From: Euborellia annulipes
Taxonomy: Eukaryota; Arthropoda; Insecta; Dermaptera; Anisolabididae
Length of the DNA: 64,000 bases
Assembly (NCBI GenBank): GCA_023213315.1
Contig: JAKCPI010005210.1
Location: 1 to 64,000, forward strand
Direction: 5' to 3'
Made by a program: the position numbers and the translations under genes
Notes under the pieces: generated by a model
The model's database searches: none
What the model was told of the DNA's origin: nothing
Seen by the model: only the letters and a program-made list of their open reading frames with translations
Shown: piece after piece, positions 11,641 to 24,400 of the stretch
Layout of the letters: each line of letters begins with the position of its first letter
How positions within the stretch are numbered: the first letter of the stretch is position 1

Positions 11641-14600
11641 TAGTGTGTATGGTGGAAAAAGAGGCGCTGGTTTTCTTCTCCTGCTTAATTTCAACCTCCA
11701 GCCCAAACTATCAACGAATGGTATAATAATTATTTATGAATGAAATAGAAGCGGTTTGCAGCCAATGAAGAGAGCCTCTATTTATACCGGTATATATATA
11801 AATAGAGGCTCACTTTATTGGGTGTAACTTTGTACTACTTAACTCATTCATATCAACAGCCATAGATTGTTCTGAATAATATGAAGATAGTGATAGTAGC
11901 CAATGATGAATGAAATTTAGGCAGCCAAAAACAAATTATCTATTTAGAAATTTCTCGAGTTCGTCCTGAGTTTAGAACACATCCCTTGACGTTAAAAGCA
12001 AGGACTCAAATTCAAGAATGAGATTGACCTCTTTTAACAATTGAATAAATCCACTGCTAGAACACCCTCTATCCTGAAAGGCCAACGAATAGAGTTTCTA
12101 AATAATATTTTGAACTAGTTTTTTAAGGATTTCCATTCATTGCGCCCTCCTATTTAATTTATAGTCATTGCTTCGGGTCTCGTTAAATTTTGCAAAAACG
12201 AATTAAAAAAGTTATAATTTGCAAATGATAAGATCCATTAAACGAACCACTTACTAAAATATCGATCTTTGATTGATGGCTGCTCTTGTGTTTGAAACGT
12301 CTTCTTAACAGAACTTGACATTTTTTGATTTCCTCCTCTTCTGGCGCAGCTTCAATTCTTCTTTTATTTATTCTACTCTACAACCATATTCTCTATATTG
12401 GATTTTTATTATATAATATAATATATATTTATTTCAATTGGATTGACATTGAAAATGTTATTTATTTATTTATTTGTATTCAGTTAAATTATAACTTTGA
12501 TTTTTTTATTTTGATTCTTTTTAAAATTAAAACTCCATCTTAAGAAATCTTTTAGGCTGGATTTTCTTTTTATTATTAGAACTTGGAAAAAGCATTAGAT
12601 TTGAAAAATACATAAACTTTTTAATTTAATAAATGTTTTTTGAGTTTATTATGATAGATATATATGTATATATACAAATTGTATTGAATGTTATTATTTT
12701 TTTTTTTTTATTGTAAATTATTTGTTACTTCCTATCGGACTGAGAAAACTATAAAATATTATGTGTCATCGTTACTTGAATGGCCCATAAACACCTTAAA
12801 GAGCCAATAGTTAATAAAACAAGAAAAAAAAAAAAAGGGCTTTATGTGGTCCTATTAAGGGTTGTCCATTTTCTTGGACCCCTTTTGTCGTCTTGTGTTG
12901 GCAAATTGTCGCTGAATTTGACTCTGCCTTAACAAATCATTGTTTTTGCTACTTTTATATGGAAATTTTGAGTGTGCTTTCATGTTGTCAAACAAACAAA
13001 ACAAAAAAACTTTTATAAAATATACGAAATAAATAATGTTAATCTTTTTTGATGTTGCACCTCCTCTGGTGTTTTGAAGTTAATGCATATTTAATATTGC
13101 ACTGCATATTCAACACATTAAATGACACTTTATATATATATATGTAATATATTTTTTTTATTTGATAATTCGTGTTTGTTTTATACATTTTTTTATTTAA
13201 AATGGGAAATATGTATAAAGATAAATTGAGAGTAAATTATTTTTTAAATAATGCCTATATTACCTCTGATGTTTCACTATATATATATAAAAAAAAAGTA
13301 TTTTATTTAATAAATTGTATAACTGTGTGAGTGTTTGTTAAAAAAAAGAAATTCTAAGTTGTGATACAGATCTAAAAGACGCGTCAATTAAAAAAAAAAA
13401 ATATATTGCTTATGCCTTGATATTAATAAAAATGTCTAAAAAATTGCTTTTTTCCTACTAAATGAACAAACAAAAATGGAATTTAAACAAACCCTTTATT
13501 GCTTTCTTTATTTTTTTGGATATGATAAGTTTATTGCTAAATTTGTTTAAATTTCAAAAATGAAAATCGTAATTTTTTAGCAAATGCAATATTAAAAAAA
13601 AAAAAAAAATATTGGAGTTCTTCAAAAAAAGGGATTTCTGGAAAATTAATTTTTGTAAAAAAAAAAAATCAATATAGAGTGATATTAAAATGAAATTTTA
13701 TTTTGTGATTTTTTAATTATTTTTTTTTCAGGAAGAACTCCGATAACAAATTGTTAATGTTTTTCAAAATCTACTTGTTAAGAAAATTTGACTTTTTTTT
13801 TTCTTTTGTAAAGGAACAAATGTATTTATTAATAATCCTTCAACTAAAAAAAAAAAAAAATATGTAAGATAATTTGTAAAATTTAAAGAATCCCTGAGTT
13901 TAATTTGATGCTTTTAAAGAAAAAAAAAATTTTGTTAACTGCTTTTTGTAATGTAAAAAATATATTATATTATACATGATTTGGTATAAATTAATTAATT
14001 TAACTTTCAAACATTATTACCATACACAAAAAGAATATAAAAATCAATTTCACTCAAAAAAACTATTTATATTTAGCTACAATTTCCGCTAATCAACACT
14101 AATATAAGATACAAATTTCTATTTTTCTAAATTTACATTCTTTTTTTTTTTGGTATTTATTTATTTATTTTACTTTTTTTTTTTGTTTGTTTTTGATATA
14201 CCCATGCTCATCATAATGGGTGGATGGAATATTCATATTTTTTATTTCTTTTAATTCATTCACGAAAAAATTATTTTCTCTGACTTTATTATGAATATTT
14301 CTTTAAAAAAATCAAACAAACTTTGAATGCATTTGTTTATTATAAAAGGAAATTGAATTGAACAAACACATTCAGTTCATTTGTTTTTTTATTTTTTGTT
14401 AAGTACAAAATTATTTTGATCATTTCAAAATAATAAGTTTCTTATTAAAAAATAACAAATTTATCTACTATGATATGATGATATATTTAGGCGTTTTAAA
14501 ATTAAAAAAAAAAAATTATAAATTTTTTCAGTAATAAAAACAAGTGGAGCTTTTTATCCACATTTATTATTTAGACCGAACGCAAGTTCCGTTGTTTGGG

Positions 14601-16559
14601 CTGGTTAAACTAAGAAAAAAAGCAAGCATTCGCAATGGAAATTTGATTTATAGAACAATTCATTTTATTATCTAAGCCCAATGGACCATATGTTTAAGTC
14701 TGAATAATAAATTGCGGACTCGTTGAGAGAAATTAAAGCGCCGCTGCTTCGTCTCTTTATAAAATTTAATTAGTAACTTTAAAAAAATTTACAATTTTTG
14801 AGAAATATTCAAATTAAGGTCAGGAATTAATCCTAATTTATACATCTTTTTTTTTTTAATCTCTTTTCGTTTTCTTTTCCTTAGAAAAAGTCTATATTAA
14901 TTAACATTTTTTTTTGTTATTTTAAATTCTAATAAATCATCAATCAATTGATGAAATCCCTTGAAATTACTAAAAATCATTCATTCATTATTCTCTAAAG
15001 GAATGTAGTAAATTAATACAACTTAAAAAATATTTTTTTTGTTCAGCAATTATACATCAGCATTTGAAGGTTTCAAGACATTTCCCTTTTTTTTCCAATT
15101 TAATTTTTTTTTCTTTCAGGAAATTGTCAAGTTAATAAATGGTAAGTTTTAGTGTTTATTTTTTAAATTGGATTAAGGAATTTTAGTTTATTTAGTTAGG
15201 ATTTAGAGGTGGGAAATGTCATCAAACCAAAAAATAGCTATTATCTAAATATCTATATATACAGATATAGATATATATACTTTTATAACTAGTAAAGATA
15301 TATTGATGTATTATCGAATTGGTAAAAAAATAGAATGATTATATCCGAAGGATTGAGCAGATATTAAGATATTTACAAGCAAATAAGGGATTTTTTCTAA
15401 GATAAGAATTAACAAGTTTTTTTTTTTTTAACTAGGAATGATTTTCTCCATTGGATTTGGTTTTGGTTAAGTTTTTAGATTTATAATAAATACTACAAAT
15501 TTCCCAGACCCAACAGTTTTTTTTATTTTTAATAACAATCAATAATAATCAAAGACAGTAGTCATCTTAAAAAAGCAACACACTACAGTAGTTGACAATA
15601 ATTGATTGTATACCTTAGATCTAGTATCTATGTTTTATTTTATTTTAACTTTAAATTTGATCTCAAAGGTTTCAGTATCCAAATTTTTTTTTTTAGTAGT
15701 TTGGGAGATTTGAAGTGCTTTTTTGTCTTTCTCTCATTCATGACTATTGCAAGCCATAGATTATAACAATTTTAGGAGAAAATAGGAAGCACTTTTGATA
15801 AATGCCAATTTATTTATTAACTCTATGGCTTCCAATCCACAAACAAACTTAATTAATTAATAATATTTATGTCTCTCTCTCTCTCTCTCTCAGTCTCTCT
15901 CCAAAATTCATTCAAAATCCGTTTACAACTTCCCAAAATAATTATGATAATTTATTTGAAGTGAAGAAAAAAAAAAAAAATCCAATCAAAATTTTAAAAA
16001 ATTGACAAGTTACATAAACAAATTTTTTTTTTTTATGATGGACACAAATTTAAAAAAGCATTCAAGAAAATAAAAGATAGCAAATATTTTAATATATAAA
16101 TTTTAATTTTTAAATAAAACCATTTTCGAACAAATACAATATTATTACAATAAAATAATACATTTTTTATTGTTCATATATTGTAAACATTGTTATTTTG
16201 CCTAAATGTAAAGAAAAAACTAAGTGATTTTGCGAATAAAGATTTTACATATTAAAAAAAAAAAATAATATTAAAAAAATAATAATAAACACAACAAAAT
16301 CACTTTAGTATTCAACCATTTAAGGCAGAACTGTCATTTAACTTTTATACCGTTAGACGATTCTTTCTTTGTAAAGTTTATAAATTATTTTAATTTTTTT
16401 TTTATATATATTTATATATGTAATATCATATATATTTATATATATGCGTCAATGTATTTATATATAATAAATGTAATTGTATACATATTTTATATATATA
16501 AATACATTTATCAAGTATAGATATAAATATATATTTTAGACATATATCATTTACGAAGA

Positions 16560-17795
16560 TCACTGCGTCTGAAATTGCTGCATCGAATACATCATGCCAG
16601 CAGGTTGTTGTTGCATCGCCGCGCCCTGTGCAGCCACCGCAGCCATCTGCTGAGCCGCTGCAGCCCCTGGTACTTGCGATTGACCTCCAGCACCTGGCAT
16701 TCCTTGCCAAGCACCAGGAATTTGCATTCCCCTCATTCCAGTCATGTAGCCTTGTTGATATCCACTAAATTGACCATAAGGATATCCTTGAATCCCAGGA
16801 AGATATTGGCCCTGCATTTGAGCAGCTGCTGCGGCTGCTGCTGTTCCTGGATACCCTTGTGGATACCAATAACTCATTTGTTGACCATAACCGTAAGAGT
16901 ACTGAGTACCAGTACCAGATGCAGGTTGAGTGTTGCTTTGTCCATGGGCTGGGTCACCAGTTTCTTTTCCCCAGAAACATTTTACTGTTTGTCCGTTGAT
17001 TTCTGTATTATGGATCGCCTCAATTGCATGTGTTGCTGATTCCTTTGTTGAAAATCGTATAAAGGCGTAGCCCTTATCTTTAAAGACTCGAATATCTTGA
17101 ATATTCCCAAATTGGGAGAACGTTTTTTGCATTAATTCTTCAGTGATTCCATTAACGAAGCCACCACAGTAGACGGTGCAGTTAGTGGGGCTTGATTGAT
17201 TATAAACCTCATCAAAAGTAGCTGGTTTGGAATTGGCATGCCTTGGTCGTTCATTTCTTGGTGGAGGTGGTTTTCTCGTAGACCAATTTGTTCGAATACT
17301 CCGACTTCCTAGCCATTGTCCGTTCATTGCAGCTATGGCACTCTCGGCTTCGGCTTTTTTAACAAACGATACGAAAGCATAACCTTTCGATTTTAATGTT
17401 TGTGGATCTCTAACTATTCGGCAATTTGAAATTTCTCCAAAGGGTGCAAATGCTTCTCTAAGTGTTTGAGTTTCAATTTCTGGACTTAGGTCACCGACGA
17501 AAATATGATAGTGGTTACTTGTGTCTTGTTTTGGTTGATTCCCAGGTGAGGTAGCCCAATTCACTTTCATTTCTCTATCTAGAAATAACCTTTTATTCAT
17601 CGCCGCTAATGCCGTAGCGGCTCCTTGATGATTAGTAAACTCAAGAAAAGCGTAAGGATCATTTCCGGGCTCACGAATGATTTTGCAGCCTTTGACGGGT
17701 CCGATCTGCGAGAACAAGGCACACAGTAGATCTTCATGTACGGATTGATCTAAATTACCTACGTATAAGGTACGCGGGTGACTTTCTTCACTCAT
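16560..17795 (-). CDS. TIA1/TIAR-type (Rox8) RNA-binding protein, intronless
   Basis: A 411-aa RNA-binding protein of the TIA1/TIAR/Rox8 family, which binds U-rich RNA, influences 5' splice-site choice and nucleates stress granules after eIF2alpha phosphorylation. Three RRMs are visible. RRM1 is at about 9-83 (RNP2 LYVGNL, RNP1 DPYAFLEF), RRM2 at about 97-172 (HIFVGDL, KGYAFVSF) and RRM3 at about 207-276 (TVYCGGF, KGYAFIRF). They are followed by a Q/G/Y/A-rich prion-like tail that includes an Ala run. I start at the ATG at 17795 because the reading frame upstream of it offers only TTG codons. The MSEESHPRTLYVGNL start resembles other family members. The whole protein is in one exon, although family genes usually have many introns. 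A retrocopy that replaced the parental gene is possible, but the frame is intact. It is divergent to GCN2, with start codons 654 bp apart. Confidence 0.95.
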   Translation of the reverse strand: MSEESHPRTLYVGNLDQSVHEDLLCALFSQIGPVKGCKIIREPGNDPYAFLEFTNHQGAATALAAMNKRLFLDREMKVNWATSPGNQPKQDTSNHYHIFVGDLSPEIETQTLREAFAPFGEISNCRIVRDPQTLKSKGYAFVSFVKKAEAESAIAAMNGQWLGSRSIRTNWSTRKPPPPRNERPRHANSKPATFDEVYNQSSPTNCTVYCGGFVNGITEELMQKTFSQFGNIQDIRVFKDKGYAFIRFSTKESATHAIEAIHNTEINGQTVKCFWGKETGDPAHGQSNTQPASGTGTQYSYGYGQQMSYWYPQGYPGTAAAAAAAQMQGQYLPGIQGYPYGQFSGYQQGYMTGMRGMQIPGAWQGMPGAGGQSQVPGAAAAQQMAAVAAQGAAMQQQPAGMMYSMQQFQTQ

Positions 17796-18449
17796 TATCG
17801 CACTTAACAACAAATTTCCTAATCACTTTTTCCTCTATAATTTCTACAAGTACTTATAAGTAATAAGAAGAGGAACCCGTTGAATCCACATATGCTTGTA
17901 GCATTAGCAATGCTTTTCGCATTTCAATACTCTAGTTAGAACGTTCAGAAAGTCCTTCGTTTTGCTGACGTATTTAAATTACAATTTTTTTAAATTAAAA
18001 TTTATTCTTTTATTTATTCAAAAATTAAATAATATAAACAAAGTCATTGAATATTATTTTAAATATTCAATTTAGATTTTATTTTGATTTATCAATAAAT
18101 AGTTTATAAATGATCGGTAGTCAGCTCTTCATTAAATCTTTTGCGCGGCAAATTTGAAATTTGGCTTTAAATTTGAGTTGGCAAAAAAAGCTCTGAGCTC
18201 GGCTTGCAATCAGAAAGAGAAGGAAACGAAAAAAAGGCAGCAAAAGCAAAAGCAAAAGCCATGTTGACGTTTCTCAACAAGAATTGTTAAAACATTCGGC
18301 TGCCAATCAAACATTGTTAGATCTGTATTTATAATCTCCTTCGGTTGCTTTTTAATATTAATTAAAAAATAAAAATGGCCTTCATTTGACGAAATCGATA
18401 AATAACTCATTGGAGTTAACCAAAAAAACGACCATTCATATATTTTAAG
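17796..18449. promoter_or_regulatory. Shared upstream region between divergent TIA1 and GCN2 genes
   Basis: This is the only DNA between the two start codons, so it must hold both 5' UTRs and probably both promoters unless distal exons exist. It contains a CRE half-site-like TGACGTA near 17968 and AT-rich stretches. No clear TATA box was chosen. The bidirectional-promoter call is inferred from spacing only. Confidence 0.6.
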
Positions 18450-21400
18450 ATGGATAATTTAGAATCGACACAAGAACGACAAGAAAATGAATTTCAAGTT
18501 CTTAAGGTATTTTAATATAGGAAATTATTTTTTTAAACCGATCTTATAAAGGATAAAACTTTAACTTAAGATGTTAATATCAATAAAACTCCATTTATCA
18601 CATTTATTTTAATGGTCTTTTAACAGAAAATATAATAAAAATATATAATCAATATTGTGATTTTGATAATTCTTATTACTCAAAGAATATAATGCTTTAT
18701 TATTGGAATAAGAGTATAAATAATATTTGTTTGTTTTTTAACAAATTTGCTTAGGAAATTACTCGTTATTAAATAAGAGAATTTGTCATCTAAATGTGGC
18801 CAATTCTAAGAAATCATTGCCATTAAGGAGTCAAAAAAAAATTCAAGACAGGCAGCCAAAATTATTTATTTTATTGTTGACGTTTCGGCCTCTGGTCTAG
18901 GTCATCTTCAGGGGCCCAGACCAGTGGCCGAAACGTCAGCCTGGAACGGCAACAATAAAAGAAATAATTTTGGCTGCTTATGTATTTTTTTTGACTCCTT
19001 AATAATACTGAAGTTGTGTTTATATGTGGGGTTTCACTGGGTTATGTGAGTAAAAACAAAGAATATATATTATACTCGATATATTTCGGGATATTATCCC
19101 ATCTTCAAGAGTTAATAATATCCCGAAATATATCGAGTATAATATATATTCTTTGTTTTTACTCACATAACCCAGTGAAACCCCACATATAAACACAACC
19201 TCAGTTTAAAATGTTTCACCCAAAACCTACACCGCAATCTCTAAACTTAATCCTTAATAATACTTGCAGCCACAAAGACATACCTCACAAATCATTGCCT
19301 TAAACTAAGCTTTAATAAACAAAATTGAACGAATTCGCAAATTGACTTATTTTTTCAATTAAACAGGCAATCTATTTAGATGACATGAAAGACTTAAGAG
19401 AGAACGTTTGGAATATTTGGCGACCGAATGATCTTTCCATCACGCTGACTCCTCAACAGGGAAGTTCGGGATTTTATAAAGAAGTTTATGCTCAGGTGGA
19501 TTTGCACGTGAAATGCACCCAAGAATATCCTGACATGTAAGACCATTTTACATTTATTATTAAAATTTATTATTAATCAAACCTTAACATTCCCTTTTTA
19601 ATTTAAAGGCCCCCACAAATAAATTTACTAAAAAGCAAAGGACTCTCCAATCAAATTTTATCTCAACTCAAACTAGAATTAGAAGATTTAGCTTTGTCTT
19701 TAAAAGGAGAAGTCATGATTTTTGAATTAGCTCAACATACCCAAGTAAGTATTTAACGAAACATTTTTGATGATAAACGCTCGCTTCATACCTTAAATTG
19801 ATTGGCAACAAAATATAAAGCTTTTTAATTTCACCTGGCTGCTGTCCCCGTCCCTTTCTTCTAATTTATTTGCATGTTTTAAATTCAATTGAGATTTTAA
19901 TCAAGAGTTTACAATTATTTTATCAAAAACTTATTTTGATATATTTATTTTGTTTTGATTGCTTTCTACGGCATATATATTTGCAAATATAAAAAATATA
20001 TATATATATATATATAAGCAAATATTTTGCTTAATACATTTATTTAAAATTAAAGTTCTTTGTTATTTTTAAGATATCCTTGAAAAAAGAAATAATTTTT
20101 GACTTCCGAAAATATATTTATTTATGATAAACGTTATCAGTCAATATTTATTATATTTGGGATTTAAATAAATTTCTTTGTCACTTGAGAAACGATCTGA
20201 GTACACTTTATAGAAAATGTTAGACTCTGAATAGAAGGCTAGAATCATTGTTAGCATACTGGTTAGAAAATGTATTACATAAACCCTTCTCTAATCAATT
20301 ATTTTAAAAATGTATTTGGTCGATTTGAAGCAGACATTGTTTCATCTCACACTATATCACCAATTCTATAAGATCGTCTTATCATCATTCGTGCCATCAG
20401 CCACAATGTGAAAGATTTTCATATATATTTTTATTATACTCTATTGTTATTTAAAACGTATATATATTTATGATTCGCGTTGGGTGTTTACTCAATCTGA
20501 GAAAATTTATTCACATATGCCCAGTCACGGACGCGTTCCAAAACATATATTTACAAATTTTTTACAAATAGTTAATCATTTTACTTTTTTTTATTTATAT
20601 ATATATGTTAATATATTTAGAAAGTACTGGTTTCTGTCAAAAATATGTGATTTTAATAGATTTACACGTCCCCTGAGCCCAAAAAAGTGGTTTTCGCAAC
20701 ATGGACTGCTGTGGGGGGGGTGTGAATTAGATATAAGAGTATATATAAAATATAAATATGTTAGATATCTTCAGAACGAAAAGAGCTATGAGTTTGAAAT
20801 TTTATTTTTAAGTTAGACACCTCCCTTGGACGTGACACGAAGCTTTTGAACAAAATTGACCAAAGAGTACTAGTACTTTACTGATGTACTTTTTCAGTTT
20901 TTTTTTATCTAATTTGAATGTTTAAACCCCTGTAGATTCCGAACGGCTAATCAAATCTGACTGAATGTGATGTCAATTTGTGCAGAAAGAAAAACTCTAA
21001 TAGAATAAATAAAAAAATCCCGATTAATTAACTCGAAAATCAATTTTTTTCTCGAAAAAAGTTTGGTAACAAAATATTTTCCCATACTTATAAATTTTAC
21101 ACCTTGAATTCTAATGTATCGGCGGAAACTAAATACATGTCGACACAAAAAATCTGGTGTGGCAAGCACAGAACAGAACTTTTGATTACCGAAGGTAAGA
21201 GAAAAGTTGTGTGCTGTGTGTCAGTCACACCAGATTTTTTAACTACTATATTTGTAAAAAATTATATATACAGTTGTATATGCCTAATTTAATTTATTTT
21301 TAATAAAGTATAATAAAAATATATTTATATGAAAATTTCATATCACATAGCACATGTGTTAAGAGGATCTCATAGAATTGATCATATTTCTAAGTCTTGC

Positions 21401-24400
21401 TCTATAAAACACGTGGAAGAAAAATTCTCGTGTTTTATTCAGATACCACGTGTATCTTTAGTAAGAAAAATAAATCATGAGAGCATCAATTCTAAATTAT
21501 TCTTTTATCATCATCATCATCAGCCATGTAATATTTAATTTTTGAGATTTTCTTATACATGAATATATTTTTATTATACTATATTATTTATGACTTTTTT
21601 ATATATAATCATATGGAGGAAGGCCGTCTAATTTACAAGAAGGTGAAGAAAATAGACTTTAATTCGGTCCATAATTATTTATTTCCTATGTCAACGTTTC
21701 GGGGACTATATGCCACCCATCCTCAGGACCTTAAATACAATACAACAACAAAACTTTACAAATATAGACAAACTTAAAAAAAAAAACAAGATATAAAAAA
21801 AAGAGGGTAAAAGTACACTTACAAAGGTTGTTAAAAATAAACAAATAATAGAGTGAACAAATTCTTCCCCTCTACCGTCCTTGTTATTAAAATTGAGAAA
21901 TTTCTCTAATCCAGCGATATTAATACAAGCTTATCTTATATTTATTCCTTTTATTTTAAGAAAGATACTTTTTTTTAGCAAATTTTATCAAATCAAATTA
22001 ACATGTTTTTTTTTTTTTTTTAAACTCTTGAAATTGTTGTTGACACGTGTCTCTATCACACATCCCTAATGATCGCATTCGCACTCCTACGATTCAATAT
22101 ACGAATAATTAAAAAAAATTTTTTAAGTTTGTCTATATTTGTAAAGTTTTGTTGTTGTATTGTATTTAAGGTCCTGAGGATGGGTGACGTATAGTCCCCG
22201 AAACGTTGACATAGGAAATAAATAATTTTGGGCCGAATAAAGTCTATTTTCTTCACCTTCCTGTAAACTTTTTTTTATATATATAAAACGGATTTTACTT
22301 TTCAGTGTTTTATGAAAAAAAGACCAATTATAATGGAAATTTGGAGATATCAGCCAAATTGGGGATTATTTAGGTTAATAAAACTCCCAGAATAAGACGT
22401 TTCGGCCTGAATAAATAAATTCAGGCCAAATAAGGCCATCTTCAGTTATTGGGAATTATAGGGCCTACACATAGTGCTAGTGCACATGTGATCAATCCAG
22501 AACTCGTCAATAATAAAATTTGAATAGAAGTATGGTGGCTGTGAATACAGTTGATTGGATCCCGGATCGATAAGCATATAAAGGCTTTTTATTTGACTGA
22601 ATCTGCCCTTTCTCCAATCAATAATAAAATTTATTTGCTTCATACAAAATTATATGGCTCCTGTGCCCAAGCTCAGAGATAATGAGCTTAATCTCTGAGC
22701 TTGGGCACAGGAGCCATATAATTTTGTATGAAGCAAATAAATTTTATTATTGACGAGTCCTGGCTTGATCACATGTGCACTTGCACTATGTGTCTAATTC
22801 CCAATATCTGAAGATGGCCAAATAAGTTCAGGCCGAAACGTCTTATTCTGAGAGTTTTATTGAACCTAGATAACCCCCAATTTGGCTGATGTCTCCAATT
22901 CTCCATTATAATCACCTCACAGCCACAGCCTCAAAAAACAAAAAGACTAATTAATAAATAAATAATCGTTATCATATTTGTAATAGGGTTGCAGCCGTCA
23001 GAGGAGATGAAAAAAATAAAAATTATATTTAACTTTAATAAAAAAAAATTCATAACTCTTAAATTAGGCCTGGTGCCCTAATGAAAAAAATTATACTAAA
23101 TAGAGAATTAAAAGCAGAATCCAATGAGATATATACATGAATAGGGATGCTCCAGTAAGAAGGAATGAAAAAACAAAAACAAAGAGAGATTGGTTTACAT
23201 ATATCGCATGGCTGATGGCAGTAATCACTAGCTGCCCCAGAGGAGGTGCTCTCCCTCTTGAACAGAAAAAAAAACATATATTATGCTTTCAATCATCTGA
23301 AATTAAAATATAATAAAGTCATTTTTACTCCCATTATCCTAATCTCCTTGAATCTGCCACTGCTTGCCTTGCTGCCTATCCTAAACAAAAAATTACTAAT
23401 CAATGATAAACTCTCTGAATGCGGGTCAATAAATACTAAAAATAAATAAATTATCCTCTTTGATTTAAAACTGTCCAACACCTGACAAATTTGGCTGATA
23501 TCTCCAATGTGCTTCATTATAGTGGAACCAAGAAGAAATATTGTTATATACAGAACGAATATATGATAATTCCCAAGCACCGAATGCATTCATGTGAAAT
23601 ATAATGACAAAATGGTTCAGAAATATCGAAACTGCTGTTCAAAGACATACTACTTGAGATAGAAAAAAAAAAAAAAAAGGAACACGTGCTTTTAGTCGTA
23701 TGAAATAAAATAAAAATAGCATCCTTATGAACAAAATTGTATAAGCAAAACATCCATTTATATGTAAAAATTATATATCCTCTCTCCCTTGTAAAATATA
23801 AAAGAGGAATTTCAAATTTTTTATTTTTCATCCTCACGTGGTTTATCAAATTTGAGAAGCCTTTTTCTTATTTTAATTCTTTGATTCATATTCTCATTTT
23901 TTTTTTCAGAAATTTTTACATATTCATAATAAGCCTCCTTCTAAATCTTTTTATGAACAAATGGTTTCAAATAAAGAACAACAACAAAAAGACAGTCAAC
24001 AACGGCAAAAAATTAAAGAGGAAAAAGAGGTTCGTCTTTATTTTGCTTATCTAAAGGAATTGAATTCACTTTAAGAAATGATTTAAAATAAATTTTCAGA
24101 TAATTATATCTTTTATAGAGTAGTGAGGATATCCAGGCAGCCAGAAAAACAATAAAGAAAATTAAATTTGTCTTTATTTCATATATAACCACTATCGAAC
24201 CAGAAGTCATGCGATCCGACGAATGTTCACCCAAACAGACTGGGTAGCTACAATTCTCGTCAAATCGCTGTTGACGAGTTAACTGAACACTTTATACTAT
24301 CGGCCCTTTGTCAGGAGTTGCCAAGAGCCTCTATAAGCTCGAGGCAAACAACATTTGTCCTGATGAAGGCCGGAATATCGGCCGAAACGTAGACAAATAT

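Larger units (their letters stand above)
11296..11716. mobile_element. Inverted hammerhead pair element with 16-bp TSD
   Basis: Flanked by identical AATGGTATAATAATTA (11280-11295 and 11717-11732). Arms of about 150 bp are mirror copies, each with a hammerhead (minus 11354-11398, plus 11596-11640). The right arm is followed by a unique tail, so the insertion is asymmetric. No ORF. Confidence 0.85.
10287..16559. other. Convergent intergenic region between spastin and TIA1
   Basis: 6.3 kb, very AT-rich with many A/T homopolymers and a CT microsatellite at about 15873-15900. It must contain both 3' UTRs. Apart from the fold-back element 11296-11716 I see no gene, tRNA or recognisable transposon. 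Confidence 0.6.
21611..22269. mobile_element. Inverted hammerhead pair element
   Basis: Arms 21632-21780 and 22110-22267 carry mirrored hammerheads (minus 21693-21726, plus 22174-22207) and mirrored AAGGTGAAGAAAATAGAC. Slippery ACTTTTTTATATATA-like runs on both flanks may be the target duplication. Confidence 0.75.
22331..22939. mobile_element. Large fold-back hammerhead element, TSD about 14 bp
   Basis: Flanks AAAAAGACCAATTA (22317-22330) and AAAAAGACTAATTA (22940-22953) match at 13 of 14. The arms fold at about 22680 on a near-perfect centre (CTCAGAGATAATGAGC region). Hammerheads at minus 22396-22445 and plus 22808-22842. Confidence 0.8.
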
